Notes: a model not told the origin generated them from the sequence alone. A stretch of 64,000 nt of DNA from Candidatus Mycobacterium wuenschmannii (GCF_030252325.1 NZ_CP126981.1:3348001-3412000); one strand, 5' to 3'. Counted from the first letter of the stretch, positions 1-10,928 are shown. A program made the numbers and translations.

Positions 1-60
1 CGTGGCGCCCAGGAACACCGGGATCATGGCCGCGATGCGACGGAGGATGTACCAGCCCAT
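1..60 (-). CDS. dppB: Dipeptide ABC transporter permease DppB, N-terminal fragment
   Basis: The first 60 bases, read on the minus strand, give an ATG start at position 60 and 20 codons (MGWYILRRIAAMIPVFLGAT), the usual start of a DppB/OppB-type inner-membrane permease with its first transmembrane helix. The rest lies outside the window. The start follows the dppA stop with one base between them, so the two are translated in one operon (dppA then dppB). The call rests on this short N-terminus plus the dppA neighbour. Confidence 0.8.
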   Translation of the reverse strand, partial: MGWYILRRIAAMIPVFLGAT

Positions 61-61
61 G

Positions 62-1669
62 TCAGGCCTTCACGATGTGTTCGTAATCGGGCAGGCCGTT
101 CCAGGTCAGCGCGACGTGGCTGACCACGGCCGAACGCCCCGCCACCGCGACCGTGTACCACAGTGGGATAACGGCCATGTCCTGCAATAGAATTCGTTGC
201 GCATCGTTGGCGAGTGTGAAGGACTGCGGCAGGTCGGGCGCAGCCTCCGCGGCCGCGATCGCGGAGTCGAAGCGCGCGTTGGAATATCCAACGTCGTTGG
301 CGCCGGCATGGGTGACGAAGAGCGGTTCGAGGAACTCCAGCAGCGATGGGAAGTCGCCCTGCCACCCGGCCCGGAACGCGGTGCCGATCGTGTGGCTGGT
401 GATCTGGGTTCGGAACCCCGCGAAGGTCGGCTGCGGGGCGCCGACGGCGTCGATGCCCAGGGTGTTCTTGATGCTGTTGGTCACCGCGTCGACCCACTCC
501 TGGTGTGACCCGTCGGCGTTGTACGAAATGGCATACCGGCCTGACCATTTCGAGATCGCATCGGCCTGCGCCCACAACGACCGCGCCCGGTCCGGGTCGA
601 AGTTCAGCGCGTCGTTGCCGGCGATGTGGGGGTCGAAGCCGGGCAGCGAGCTGGCGGTGAAGTCGCGGGCCGGGGTGCGGGCGCCGGAGTAGATCTTGCG
701 GCAGACCTGATCGCGGTTGATCGCAGCCGAGATCGCCAGCCGTCGCAGCCGGCCCTCCTCACCGGAGAAGTGCGGCAGCCGCAGCGGGGTGTCCAGAGTC
801 AGGTTTATCGCCGCGGGCGCGGTGACCGCTCGGTCGCCGAGGTCGCGCCGGTAGACCGGCAGCATGCTCGGCGGAATGGTGTCCAGCACATCGAGATTGC
901 TCGACAGCAGGTCGGCGTAGGCGGTGTCGAGGTTGGCGTAGAAGACGAACCGCAGGCCCTTGTTCTGCGGCATCCGGTTGCCGTGATAACCGGGGTTGGT
1001 CACGAGGTCGAGCTTGACGTTGTGCTGCCAGGCCGGGTTGCGGGGCTGGTCGGACAGTTGGTACGGCCCATTGCCGATCGGGTGCTGGCCGAACGTCGCC
1101 ATGTCGCGAAATGCCGCCGCGGGCAGCGGGTAGAACGGCGAAAAGCCAAGTCGCAGTGTGAAATCGATGGTCGGACCCTTGAGCCGCACGGTGAACTCGT
1201 GATCGTTGACGACCCGCAGTCCCGACATCGTGGCGGCGGTCGGAGCCGCCGAGGCCACCTCGTCGAAGCCCGCGATCGGGGCGAAAAAGCTCTGCTGCAG
1301 TTGAGCATTGGTGGCCAACGCGCCGTAGTTCCAGGCGTCGACGAAGGAGTGCGCGGTCACCGGCGACCCGTCGCTGAACGTCCACCCGGGCTTCACGGTG
1401 ATGCGGTAGTTGACGTTGTCGGTCGTCCCGATCGACTCGGCAACCTCCAGCGTCGGCACCCCGCTGGCGTCGTACGACATCAGCCCGGCGAACAACCGGT
1501 CGACGATCCGGCCGCCGTTGGTGTCGTTGGTGTTGGTCGGGATGAGCGGATTCTGCGGTTCACCGGCGTTGACGATCACCACGTCGGTCCGCACGACGCC
1601 CACGCCGCATCCGGTCAACGAGGCGGCAGCCAACATCACGGTCGCCGCGAGGATGCGAAAACGCTGCAA
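62..1669 (-). CDS. dppA: Periplasmic dipeptide-binding lipoprotein DppA
   Basis: A 535-aa substrate-binding protein of the SBP_bac_5 family that would capture peptides outside the membrane and deliver them to the DppBCD importer. The N-terminus is a lipoprotein signal peptide ending in a lipobox (SLTGC, Cys at about residue 21). The family body follows, with recognisable VKPGWTFSDGSPVTA and FSPFYPLP segments. The start is TTG at 1669, supported by an AGGAGG Shine-Dalgarno five bases upstream. dppB begins one base after the stop. M. tuberculosis Rv3666c is the likely orthologue; there the Dpp system has been linked to haem as well as peptide uptake. Confidence 0.88.
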   Translation of the reverse strand: MQRFRILAATVMLAAASLTGCGVGVVRTDVVIVNAGEPQNPLIPTNTNDTNGGRIVDRLFAGLMSYDASGVPTLEVAESIGTTDNVNYRITVKPGWTFSDGSPVTAHSFVDAWNYGALATNAQLQQSFFAPIAGFDEVASAAPTAATMSGLRVVNDHEFTVRLKGPTIDFTLRLGFSPFYPLPAAAFRDMATFGQHPIGNGPYQLSDQPRNPAWQHNVKLDLVTNPGYHGNRMPQNKGLRFVFYANLDTAYADLLSSNLDVLDTIPPSMLPVYRRDLGDRAVTAPAAINLTLDTPLRLPHFSGEEGRLRRLAISAAINRDQVCRKIYSGARTPARDFTASSLPGFDPHIAGNDALNFDPDRARSLWAQADAISKWSGRYAISYNADGSHQEWVDAVTNSIKNTLGIDAVGAPQPTFAGFRTQITSHTIGTAFRAGWQGDFPSLLEFLEPLFVTHAGANDVGYSNARFDSAIAAAEAAPDLPQSFTLANDAQRILLQDMAVIPLWYTVAVAGRSAVVSHVALTWNGLPDYEHIVKA

Positions 1670-1764
1670 GCCGTCCTCCTGTGCTCAGCAATAGACTTTC
1701 AGGCGTGGTTGTCAGAGAACTCGCCGAGGTCAGCTTCGCCTATTACCTCGGTGAATTGGCCGTG

Positions 1765-2484
1765 ATGTCGATCGTGCCTGCCGTGGGGCTGATCCTGCTG
1801 ATCGTCGGCTTTCGACGCCAGTCCCGCGCGCGGCGCTTGCCGCCGGGGTACTTCCCGCCCGGGCCGCCCCCGTCCGGCCCGCCGCCGAATCCGACCGAGC
1901 CGGGAACTCCGCCGCCTCCTCAGTACTACCCCAGTCCGCCCCCCACGCCGCGACCGACGCGATCCAGCATCGTGATGATCGTCGTCGGATCGGTGTTGTT
2001 CGGCGGCGGCCTGCTCGTAATCCTCAACGGCACAGCCGATCTGGCCAAACAGAAGCACAGCGCGCCGAGGGCGCCGGAGGTCGGCGACTGCATCGGCGCC
2101 TACAACTTCCGTGCGCACGACGGCAGCCCCGCCGCGCAGGACTGCGCCAAACCGGACTCGATCTTCCAGGTGGTCAGCAAGGGCAGCGCGACGTCGACAT
2201 GCCCCGACGGTAAGACCGACGACTCGGACTATGCCTTTCTCCGCGACGGGTCCGCGACGCTGTGCTTCGTGCTCAACTTCGTCCAGGGCCGTTGCTACAC
2301 CGCATCGGGGTCGGCCAGGGCGCCGTTGTTCGCCGCGACCGACTGCGACGGCGCGGCGCCGCGGTTCAAGGTCACCAGCCGGATCGACGACAGCAAGGAC
2401 AGCGACTCGTGCCCGCTGGGAACCAAGGAGATCTCCTACAAGAACCCCGCGCGACTGTATTGCCTACAGCCGCTCACAAACTGA
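1765..2484 (+). CDS. Membrane-anchored proline-rich, cysteine-rich protein (LppU-like C-terminus)
   Basis: About 239 aa. Order of parts: an N-terminal hydrophobic helix (IVPAVGLILLIVGF), a cytoplasmic-looking proline-rich linker, a second helix (SIVMIVVGSVLFGGGLLVIL), then an extracytoplasmic domain with eight cysteines. The repeated VGDC...DC...C spacing resembles the LppU/SCO3897-type secreted domain of actinobacteria; this is a resemblance, not a firm assignment. An in-frame GTG exists at 1681, but that start would leave only 11 bases to the divergent dppA start. ATG 1765 (or GTG 1762) leaves room for promoters and begins just before the first helix. I do not recall this gene between dppA and acs in M. 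tuberculosis. Function unknown. Confidence 0.65.
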   Translation: MSIVPAVGLILLIVGFRRQSRARRLPPGYFPPGPPPSGPPPNPTEPGTPPPPQYYPSPPPTPRPTRSSIVMIVVGSVLFGGGLLVILNGTADLAKQKHSAPRAPEVGDCIGAYNFRAHDGSPAAQDCAKPDSIFQVVSKGSATSTCPDGKTDDSDYAFLRDGSATLCFVLNFVQGRCYTASGSARAPLFAATDCDGAAPRFKVTSRIDDSKDSDSCPLGTKEISYKNPARLYCLQPLTN

Positions 2485-2550
2485 TCCCACCCGACTCCGG
2501 CCCGATTCGTTCGGTTCCTCAACGTCCACCCAGCCGTTTCGTCACCGGAC

Positions 2551-2556
2551 TAGGCT
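2551..2556 (+). promoter_or_regulatory. -10 element of a probable leaderless acs promoter
   Basis: TAGGCT fits the mycobacterial TANNNT -10 consensus and ends seven bases before the acs GTG at 2564. Transcription would start at or next to the start codon. No Shine-Dalgarno is visible between them. Inference from spacing. Confidence 0.5.
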
Positions 2557-2563
2557 CGGGCGG

Positions 2564-4522
<1,959 letters not shown>

Positions 4523-5215
4523 CTAGGCAATCGGGGTGAAGCCGGCGCCTGGACGGTTTTTCGCCTGCAGGTCGGCCAGGTCGGCGTTGATCGACTGCAC
4601 CACGGCCGGAGTGTGCAGCGGAATGTACTTCGTGACGCAGACCGGCAGGTTGTCGCTGAAGGCGCCGTGGATCATGCCGACGAGTTGATCGTTGACCGTC
4701 ACCGGAGCCCCGGAGTCGCCGGGCTGTCCGCACACCTGCATCAGGATCGTGCCCGGCTCCTGCCCCGGGCCCCAGGTGACGCCGCAGGAGTTGCCGGTCG
4801 TGCGGCCCTGCTTGCAGGCGATCTGACCTGACGCCGGATCCGGCCCGATGCCGTTGATCGCGAAGCCACCGAAGTCGGCCTGCGGTAACACCTTGGCCCT
4901 GTCGAATTGGATGACCGCATAGTCGAGGCCATCGTTGCCCGAGACCATGGTGCCGATGTTGCCGCGATCCTTGGCCGCCTCGGCGGACACGACCGCGCCG
5001 GGACCGCCACAGTGCGCCGAGGTGAAGCCCATCAGGTTGCCCTTGGGATCGGTGCCGATGGCGGTCAGCGTGCACAATGCGTCGCCGTTGACCAGAATGC
5101 CCGCGCCGCCGCCCATCGGTATCCGATCGTCGGCCGGAGCCGCGGGCAGACCCAGAGCGCCGGCCACGATCACCGCCGTCGTGATGTGGAGTAGGCGACG
5201 GCTGATGATCTGCAA
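4523..5215 (-). CDS. Secreted chymotrypsin-fold serine protease (Rv3668c-like)
   Basis: A 230-aa exported protein with an N-terminal signal peptide (RRLLHITTAVIVAGALGLPAA). It has an S1/alpha-lytic type catalytic triad: His in FTSAHC, Asp in LDYAVI and Ser in QPGDSGAPV. Six cysteines, including CGQPGDSG, suggest disulfides. The start is TTG 5215, with a GGGAGA Shine-Dalgarno nine bases upstream. It converges directly on acs, the two stop codons being adjacent. A -10-like TAGACT (minus strand, 5269-5274) lies upstream. The substrate is unknown. Confidence 0.85.
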   Translation of the reverse strand: MQIISRRLLHITTAVIVAGALGLPAAPADDRIPMGGGAGILVNGDALCTLTAIGTDPKGNLMGFTSAHCGGPGAVVSAEAAKDRGNIGTMVSGNDGLDYAVIQFDRAKVLPQADFGGFAINGIGPDPASGQIACKQGRTTGNSCGVTWGPGQEPGTILMQVCGQPGDSGAPVTVNDQLVGMIHGAFSDNLPVCVTKYIPLHTPAVVQSINADLADLQAKNRPGAGFTPIA

Positions 5216-5441
5216 GGCGGTTTTCTCCCGTCGGGCAAAAATGGGCGCGAGCCATCAAAGGCCGCGCCAGTCTAGCTTTCACAATGCCCAGCGGCGGTGA
5301 TCCTCAAACCGCCTTGCCTCGTATCGCGTCTGACTGCATGGCAACATGAACCGGGACACCAGCCGGCGACGATGCAGAGCGCGAAGCGCGATGAGGAGGA
5401 GCGGCTACGGGACCATTAGAACCGGCTCGGGAGGATCGTCT

Positions 5442-5963
5442 GTGAGCAAGTCAGACCGTAAGAACGGCAACCAGCGCGCTGATGGCGTTCCCGGCACGCT
5501 GACCAGCATCCCGCTGACCGATCCGCACGCGCTGTCCGCCGAGCCGTCGATCGGCGAGCTGGTCAAGGATGCCACCGCGCAAATGTCGACGCTGGTGCGC
5601 GCCGAGGTCGAGCTGGCCCGCGCCGAGATCACCCGCGACGTCAAGAAGGGCCTGACCGGAAGCGTCTTCTTCATCGCCGCGCTGGTGGTGCTGTTCTACT
5701 CCACGTTCTTTCTCTTCTTCTTCCTGGCCGAACTGCTCGACACCTGGATCTGGCGGTGGGCGGCGTTCCTGATCGTCTTCGGGATCATGGTGCTGACCAC
5801 CGGCGCGCTGGCGCTGTTCGGCTTCTTGAAGGTCCGCCGGATCCGGGGCCCGCAGCAGACCATCGAATCGGTCAAGGAGACGCGGTCGGCGCTCACCCCG
5901 GGCCACGACAAGCCCTCGGCGCCGGCGCTGAATCCTGCGCCCGCCGATCCCTCGGGTTGGTAG
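5442..5963 (+). CDS. Phage-holin-family (Holin-X type) inner membrane protein
   Basis: 173 aa. A soluble N-terminus leads into an amphipathic segment rich in Glu/Ala/Arg (LVRAEVELARAEITRDVKKG), followed by two strongly hydrophobic helices (SVFFIAALVVLFYSTFFLFF and WAAFLIVFGIMVLTTGALAL) and a polar tail. This is the layout of the actinobacterial holin-3/DUF1469 superfamily, chromosomal membrane proteins unrelated to prophage lysis. The GTG start is supported by GGGAGGAT a few bases upstream. ephE starts on the very next base after the stop, so the two are co-transcribed. The same pair occurs in M. tuberculosis (Rv3669-Rv3670). Confidence 0.8.
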   Translation: MSKSDRKNGNQRADGVPGTLTSIPLTDPHALSAEPSIGELVKDATAQMSTLVRAEVELARAEITRDVKKGLTGSVFFIAALVVLFYSTFFLFFFLAELLDTWIWRWAAFLIVFGIMVLTTGALALFGFLKVRRIRGPQQTIESVKETRSALTPGHDKPSAPALNPAPADPSGW

Positions 5964-6926
5964 ATGGCCCCACCAGATCCGTCGATCACCCGCATCGACG
6001 GTCCATGGCGGCATCTCGACGTGCACGCCAACGGGATCCGGTTTCACGTCGTCGAAGCGACGCCGGACGGCGCTGAAGCCGCCCCGGCGACGTCGCTGCC
6101 GCTGGTGGTCATGCTGCACGGGTTCGGCTCGTTCTGGTGGTCGTGGCGCCACCAGTTGCGCGGCCTGACCGGTGTCCGTGCGGTCGCGGTGGATCTACGC
6201 GGCTACGGCGGCAGCGACAAACCGCCCCGCGGCTACGACGGCTGGACGCTGGCCGGCGACACCGCCGGGTTGATCCGCGCGCTGGGTCATACGTCGGCGA
6301 CGCTGGTCGGTCACGCCGACGGCGGCCTGGTCTGCTGGGCCACCTCGGTGCTGCACTCGCGGCAGGTGCGCGCGATCGCGGTGGTCAGTTCGCCGCATCC
6401 GGCCGCGCTGCGGCGTTCGGCGCTGACCCGCCGCGAGCAGGGCCGCGCACTGCTGCCCTCGCTGCTGCGCTACCAGGTCCCGATCTGGCCGGAGCGCGCC
6501 CTCACCCGGCATCACGGCAGCGGGCTCGAGCGGGTGATCCGCAGCCGCGCGGGCGCCAAATGGCTTGCCTCCGAAGACTTTTCCGAGTCGATCGACCACC
6601 TGCGACAGGCTATCCAGATCCGCTCGGTCGCACATTGCGCGCTCGAATATCAGCGCTGGGCGGTCCGCAGTCAGCTGCGCGAAGAGGGCCGCCGCTTCAT
6701 GCGGTCGATGAGCCGGCCGTTCGGCATTCCGATGCTGCACATCCACGGCGACCAAGACCCCTACGTGCTGGCCGATCCGGTCGAACGCACGCAGCGCTAC
6801 GCGCCCCACGGGCGCTACGTATCAATCTCCGGCGCAGGGCATTTCAGCCACGAGGAGCAGCCGGACGAGGTCAATGGCCACCTGTCACGGTTCCTCGACC
6901 GGGTCTACCGCTCGCCGCTCAACTGA
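5964..6926 (+). CDS. ephE: Alpha/beta-hydrolase, putative epoxide hydrolase EphE
   Basis: A 320-aa alpha/beta-hydrolase. Landmarks in order: oxyanion-hole HGFGSFWWSW, VDLRGYGGSD, the nucleophile elbow VGHADGG with Asp (not Ser) as nucleophile, an acid-loop GDQDPYV, and the catalytic His in SGAGHFSHEE. An Asp nucleophile suits epoxide hydrolases or haloalkane dehalogenases. ATG 5964 follows the stop of the holin-like gene without a gap. The last eight bases overlap the 3' end of marP on the other strand. The native substrate cannot be told from sequence. Confidence 0.85.
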   Translation: MAPPDPSITRIDGPWRHLDVHANGIRFHVVEATPDGAEAAPATSLPLVVMLHGFGSFWWSWRHQLRGLTGVRAVAVDLRGYGGSDKPPRGYDGWTLAGDTAGLIRALGHTSATLVGHADGGLVCWATSVLHSRQVRAIAVVSSPHPAALRRSALTRREQGRALLPSLLRYQVPIWPERALTRHHGSGLERVIRSRAGAKWLASEDFSESIDHLRQAIQIRSVAHCALEYQRWAVRSQLREEGRRFMRSMSRPFGIPMLHIHGDQDPYVLADPVERTQRYAPHGRYVSISGAGHFSHEEQPDEVNGHLSRFLDRVYRSPLN

Positions 6927-8109
6927 CGCATTCGCCGGTGGGCACCGGCGCGGTGTCGCCGATATGCGCGAGTTGCGCAGCCACCTCTTTGGCCGTCAGC
7001 ACGAAGCCGGTGTCGTTGTCGTCGACGGCAGCACCGAAAACCACACCGATCACCTGCCCGTCGAGGTCGATCAGCGGCCCGCCCGAATTGCCTTGCTCCA
7101 CATTGGCTCTCACGGTATAGACCTCGCGGTTGATCGTCGCCTTGCGGTAGATGTCCGGTCCGTTCAGCTCGATCAACTCGCGGATGCGGGCCGGCGTCGC
7201 CATGAAGCCGCCGCCGCCCGGATAGCCCATCACGATGCCCTCGGTGCCGGAGGTGACCGGGGCGTTGGCGAACGCCAGCGGCCCGACCGGCAGGTGCGGC
7301 ACCGACAGGATCGCGATGTCGACGGTCGGGTCGTAGGACACCACGGTGGCCTCGTACGGATTGCCGCTGGCCTCGACGGTGACGCTGTTTGAGCCCGCGA
7401 CCACGTGCGCGTTGGTCATCACGCGATCGGGCGAGAGCACAAATCCGCTGCCCTCCAACACCTTTGAGCAGGTCGGAGCGATCGCCCGGATCTTCACCAC
7501 GCTCGGCTCGGTGTTGGCGACGACGGGGTTCTTGGACAGGGCGGCATCCGGGGCCGCCACCGCCACGACCGGGGTGCGGCTGAACGGCTCGAGCACCTGC
7601 GGCAGGCCCGAAGTGTCGAGCAGCGCGGACAACCGCTTGGGCACCGTCTTGAGCCACTCCGGCGCATAGTCGTTGACTTCACCGAGCACCCGCGAACCAC
7701 GCACTGCCGCAGCCAAACTCGGCTGGCCGGCCGACGACGTCAATGGGGTCGCCAACAGCCAGGCGGCCACCAGCACCACCACCAGCTGGACCGCCACCCC
7801 GACCAAGGAGTCGAAGAAGCGAACCGAGTTGCTCTGGATCGCGCCGCGCACCGCGCGGCCCAACACCACGCCGGCGACCTCGCCGACCACCACCAGCGCC
7901 AGGATCAGGAACAGCGCGGCGAACAGCTTGGCCCGCGGCGCGGCGACATGCGCGACCAGATGCGGGGCCAGCAGCACGCCGGCGATCGCGCCGAGCAGCA
8001 CGCCGACGAACGACAGCAGCGAGCCCAGCGCACCCGAGCGCCAACCCGAGACCGCCGCGATGAACGCGACCGCCAGCACCGCGATGTCCAACCATTGTGA
8101 GGGACTCAT
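6919..8109 (-). CDS. marP: Membrane-anchored periplasmic serine protease MarP (acid resistance)
   Basis: A 396-aa protein with four predicted N-terminal transmembrane helices (CvpA-like, residues about 5-125) and a periplasmic chymotrypsin-like protease domain. Counting from ATG 8109, the triad falls at His235 (TNAHVV), Asp264 (TVDIAI) and Ser342 (EQGNSGGP). Cys214 and Cys394 match the disulfide known in M. tuberculosis MarP. MarP is needed for pH homeostasis in acid and cleaves the peptidoglycan hydrolase RipA under acid stress. A longer frame to 8250 exists, but ATG 8109 gives the family length (397 aa in M. tuberculosis). It is the last gene of the nth-trx-nudix-marP operon. Confidence 0.93.
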   Translation of the reverse strand: MSPSQWLDIAVLAVAFIAAVSGWRSGALGSLLSFVGVLLGAIAGVLLAPHLVAHVAAPRAKLFAALFLILALVVVGEVAGVVLGRAVRGAIQSNSVRFFDSLVGVAVQLVVVLVAAWLLATPLTSSAGQPSLAAAVRGSRVLGEVNDYAPEWLKTVPKRLSALLDTSGLPQVLEPFSRTPVVAVAAPDAALSKNPVVANTEPSVVKIRAIAPTCSKVLEGSGFVLSPDRVMTNAHVVAGSNSVTVEASGNPYEATVVSYDPTVDIAILSVPHLPVGPLAFANAPVTSGTEGIVMGYPGGGGFMATPARIRELIELNGPDIYRKATINREVYTVRANVEQGNSGGPLIDLDGQVIGVVFGAAVDDNDTGFVLTAKEVAAQLAHIGDTAPVPTGECVS

Positions 8110-8137
8110 CAGGCACCTTCCTCGTCGCCGACCCGAA

Positions 8138-8929
8138 TCATGTGCGCCGCTCCTTCTCGGGACAGCCCGCATCGTCGCCGACGCGTGCCATTGCTTCGTC
8201 GAGTTCGCGAATGTCGGTGGTGTCCCAAGGCTTTGCCCAACCTGCGACATCCAACATCGCGGAAATCACCTGACCGGTGAAACCCCAGACCAGCATCTCG
8301 TTGAGCAGAAATGCCGGCCCGGCGAAGCGGCGGCTGAGGGTGCGGCGGTACACCATCAGCCGGTTGGCGGGATTGATGAAGGCCCGGACCGGAACCCGGG
8401 CCACGATTGCGGTTTCCGCCTGATCCACCACGGCCACCGGCCCCGGATCCGGTGAGTAGGCCAGCACGGGGACGACGTGAAATCCGGACGGCGGGATGAA
8501 CGTTCGCTCCATGGCGGCCAGTGGATGCAGCCTGGTGGTGTCGATACCGGTTTCCTCGCGCGCCTCGCGCAGCGCGGTGGCCACTGGGCCGTCGTCACCG
8601 GGATCGGCGGCGCCGCCGGGAAACGCCGCCTGCCCGGCGTGGTTCCGCAGGGAGGACGCCCGCACGGTTAGTAGCAGGTCGGCGTCCCCGGGCAGGGACT
8701 CGGCGTCGGCCGGCCCAGAGAACAGCGCCAGCACCGCGGCCTCACGACCCTTCTTGCCGGACAACGCCTTCGACGCCGTCACCATCGCCAGCACGTCGGC
8801 GGGCAGGCGCCGCTTGTACGAGTCGGGGATCCCGGCGACGTTGTCGACGAGGGGCCGCAGCCACGGCGGGGCGAATTCCGGTGCCAGCGCATCCGTGCCC
8901 AGGCGTTGAGGAGCGCCGCCTCTGGTCAC
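8138..8929 (-). CDS. Nudix hydrolase, CoA pyrophosphatase-like
   Basis: 263 aa. Carries a Nudix box (GGAADPGDDGP ending REAREETGI) preceded by the hydrophobic AFPGGA segment typical of NUDT7/8-type coenzyme-A diphosphatases, which cleave CoA to phosphopantetheine and 3',5'-ADP. The box contains one extra residue compared with the basic consensus, as often in this subgroup. GTG 8929 overlaps the stop of the thioredoxin-like gene by four bases (GTGA), indicating translational coupling. It corresponds to Rv3672c. Substrate specificity is inferred from family only. Confidence 0.85.
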   Translation of the reverse strand: MTRGGAPQRLGTDALAPEFAPPWLRPLVDNVAGIPDSYKRRLPADVLAMVTASKALSGKKGREAAVLALFSGPADAESLPGDADLLLTVRASSLRNHAGQAAFPGGAADPGDDGPVATALREAREETGIDTTRLHPLAAMERTFIPPSGFHVVPVLAYSPDPGPVAVVDQAETAIVARVPVRAFINPANRLMVYRRTLSRRFAGPAFLLNEMLVWGFTGQVISAMLDVAGWAKPWDTTDIRELDEAMARVGDDAGCPEKERRT

Positions 8930-9585
8930 GGGCGCCCCCTTCGCGCATCCAGCCGCCCGACCGCATCCGTTATCTCGTCCGCGGTCGCGAAAGCGCGGGG
9001 CAGCGTCTCCGCCACGCTACCGTCCGAGTCCAGCACAATCGTCGCGGGCATCACGTTGGGCGCGTGTAGGGCCGCCGCCACCCGACGGCCGCCGTCCTGC
9101 AAGGTCGGCAGGTGGACACCGAGTTCGGCCAGCCGTAGCAGCGCCGCCGTCTCGTTCTCGTCCTGGTGCACGGTCACCACCGTCACGTCCGCACCGACCC
9201 GGCGCTGGTACTCGGCCATCGCGGGGAGTTCGGCCGCGCACGGCCCACACCAGTACGCCCAGAGATTCAGCAGCACGCGATGGCCGGCCAGGGCCGGCCC
9301 GACATCGACGGCCGAACCGTCGGCGGCGCAGTCGACCGTCACCCCGCGCAGCGCCGCGGAACCCGGCCGCCCGCCCGGCCGCGGGCACGGCGCCAGGTCG
9401 GCCCGTTGCCGCGGTCCGGCCAGCGCCACGGCGGTGTCGGCGTCGCGATGCATGCGAGGCGAACCGTCCGGCGCGGACGTCGGCGAGGACGTCTGGTCGC
9501 GCAGCGCGACGACCAACGCCGCGATCAGCGCCACGACCGCCACGACGACCACAAGGGTCCAGCGGGCGGTCCGAGTGGTGAGCAT
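8926..9585 (-). CDS. Membrane-anchored thioredoxin-like protein (ResA/TlpA type)
   Basis: 219 aa. An N-terminal transmembrane anchor (WTLVVVVAVVALIAALVVAL) is followed by a periplasmic TlpA/ResA-like thioredoxin fold containing LWAYWCGPCAAELP. The WCGPC dithiol is the redox centre, and a cis-proline segment (NVMPATIVLD) follows. It probably acts in extracytoplasmic thiol-disulfide exchange. Starting six bases after nth and overlapping the Nudix gene by four bases, it sits mid-operon. Two extra cysteines lie between anchor and fold. It corresponds to Rv3673c. Confidence 0.87.
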   Translation of the reverse strand: MLTTRTARWTLVVVVAVVALIAALVVALRDQTSSPTSAPDGSPRMHRDADTAVALAGPRQRADLAPCPRPGGRPGSAALRGVTVDCAADGSAVDVGPALAGHRVLLNLWAYWCGPCAAELPAMAEYQRRVGADVTVVTVHQDENETAALLRLAELGVHLPTLQDGGRRVAAALHAPNVMPATIVLDSDGSVAETLPRAFATADEITDAVGRLDARRGRP

Positions 9586-9591
9586 GGGTCG

Positions 9592-10398
9592 CTAGAGCCC
9601 GGCCATCGCCAGCAGGTGCTCGGTCTCGGGACCCGTCACCAGCGCGGCGGCGATCTCCGGCTCGGTGGGCCCGGTTCCGAACGACGGGCAGTCCTTGGCC
9701 AGCACGCACACGCCGCATGCCGGTTTGCGCGCGTGGCAGACCCGACGGCCGTGAAAGATCACCCGATGGCTGAGCATCGTCCAGTCCTTGCGTTCGATCA
9801 GTTCGCCGATCGCGTGCTCGACCTTGACCGGGTCCTCCTCGGCGGTCCACTGCCACCGCCGGACCAGGCGGCCGAAATGGGTGTCGACGGTAATTCCCGG
9901 AACGTCGAACGCGTTCCCGAGGATCACGTTGGCCGTCTTACGGCCCACCCCGGGCAGCGTCACGAGTTGTTCCATCGTGCTGGGTAGTTCGCCGTCAAAG
10001 CGCTCGACCAATGCCTGGCCGAGGCCAATCAACGACGTCGCTTTATTGTGAAAAAAACCCGTCGGCCGAATGATCGCTTCGAGTTCTTCGCGGTCGGCTT
10101 GGGCATAGTCCACCGCGGTCCGGTAACGGACGAATAGCGCTGGTGTGGTGAGGTTTACCCGCTTGTCGGTGCTCTGCGCCGACAGGATGGTGGCCACCGC
10201 CAACTCCAGCGTCGTGGTGAAGTCCAGCTCGCAGTGGGCTCCCGGAAAGGCTTCTGCGAGTGTGCGATTCATCCGTCGAGCCCGGCGAACCAGGCCGGTT
10301 CGGGTCTCCGACGCGAAGCGACGGGCAACGGCCGCAGCGGGTTTGGCGGAGCCCTTGACGCCCTTGGCCGCCGCCCGAGAAGGTTTGCCCATTGTCAC
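9592..10398 (-). CDS. nth: Endonuclease III
   Basis: A 268-aa DNA glycosylase/AP-lyase for oxidised pyrimidines in base-excision repair. HhH-GPD features: [11 protein letters not shown], the helix-hairpin-helix [14 protein letters not shown] with the Schiff-base lysine, and the catalytic Asp in VDTHFGR. A C-terminal [4Fe-4S] loop (C-x6-C-x2-C-x5-C in [17 protein letters not shown]) is complete. The N-terminus has a Lys/Ala-rich extension longer than in M. tuberculosis Nth. GTG 10398, or ATG 10392 two codons later, are both possible starts. It heads the operon running to marP. Confidence 0.93.
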   Translation of the reverse strand: MTMGKPSRAAAKGVKGSAKPAAAVARRFASETRTGLVRRARRMNRTLAEAFPGAHCELDFTTTLELAVATILSAQSTDKRVNLTTPALFVRYRTAVDYAQADREELEAIIRPTGFFHNKATSLIGLGQALVERFDGELPSTMEQLVTLPGVGRKTANVILGNAFDVPGITVDTHFGRLVRRWQWTAEEDPVKVEHAIGELIERKDWTMLSHRVIFHGRRVCHARKPACGVCVLAKDCPSFGTGPTEPEIAAALVTGPETEHLLAMAGL

Positions 10399-10458
10399 CC
10401 CGACTTCAGTACTAATTCGTGATCCCGCTGAGACCTTAGCCGTGTTTACTGACTACTC

Positions 10459-10839
10459 GTGTCCTGGTTGCTAGTTGCATTCACCCCGGGGTTGCTAATG
10501 CTGGCAACGTTCGGGCTGCAAAGGCTTGAAGCGGGCTTGGAAAAAGACTCAGTTTCGGCAACTGATGTCGCCGAATTTCTCAAGCAGGCCGAGCCTATTG
10601 ATGTGCGCACTTTGGCCCGGGAGGGAATGCCCGAGGCGTTGGATGGCATGCACCGCCGGATCGGCAACGGCACCGACGGGGCGTCCCACCTACCCGGTCA
10701 CGACGATCCGCCGACGGACCAGTTGCTCGTGGCCGCCATTGTCTCGGCCGCCAATCCGCCCCGTAGATCCGGACAACGCCACCAGCATTCGCGAGCGAAT
10801 CGGCAATTTGCACCTCGTCGGCATGCCAATCGTGTGTAG
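10459..10839 (+). CDS. Small membrane-associated protein (Rv3675-like)
   Basis: A 126-aa protein with one N-terminal hydrophobic helix (WLLVAFTPGLLMLATFGL) and a polar remainder with KQAEPIDVRTLAREGMPEAL and a basic, His/Arg-rich tail. Its place between nth and crp and its length match the M. tuberculosis Rv3675 membrane protein. No catalytic motif is visible and the function is unknown. The start is GTG 10459; no convincing Shine-Dalgarno precedes it. Confidence 0.68.
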   Translation: MSWLLVAFTPGLLMLATFGLQRLEAGLEKDSVSATDVAEFLKQAEPIDVRTLAREGMPEALDGMHRRIGNGTDGASHLPGHDDPPTDQLLVAAIVSAANPPRRSGQRHQHSRANRQFAPRRHANRV

Positions 10840-10928
10840 CGTTGGCACGTCGAGTCAACGGCACGTCTTTTAGACTCGTCACGCACAACCGTGCCTATCG
10901 GAACCATTTGAATACCTAAAGGGGCAAC

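Noticed and set aside
626..1765. Long plus-strand open frame antisense to dppA (379 codons)
   Set aside because: Arg/Gly/Val-rich with no family motif; a by-product of GC-rich third positions opposite a well-supported lipoprotein gene. The same applies to long frames such as 29986-31671 (minus), 27705-28913 (minus), 17251-18555 (minus) and 45252-46712 (plus).
2111..2563. N-terminal extension of acs by about 150 codons
   Set aside because: Overlaps the preceding gene, is Arg/Thr/Ser-rich and not Acs-like; GTG 2564 matches the family start.
10840..10928. GCCAA-N12-TTGGC inverted repeat upstream of crp as operator
   Set aside because: Arms are short and unlike known Crp consensus; could be chance in GC-rich DNA.
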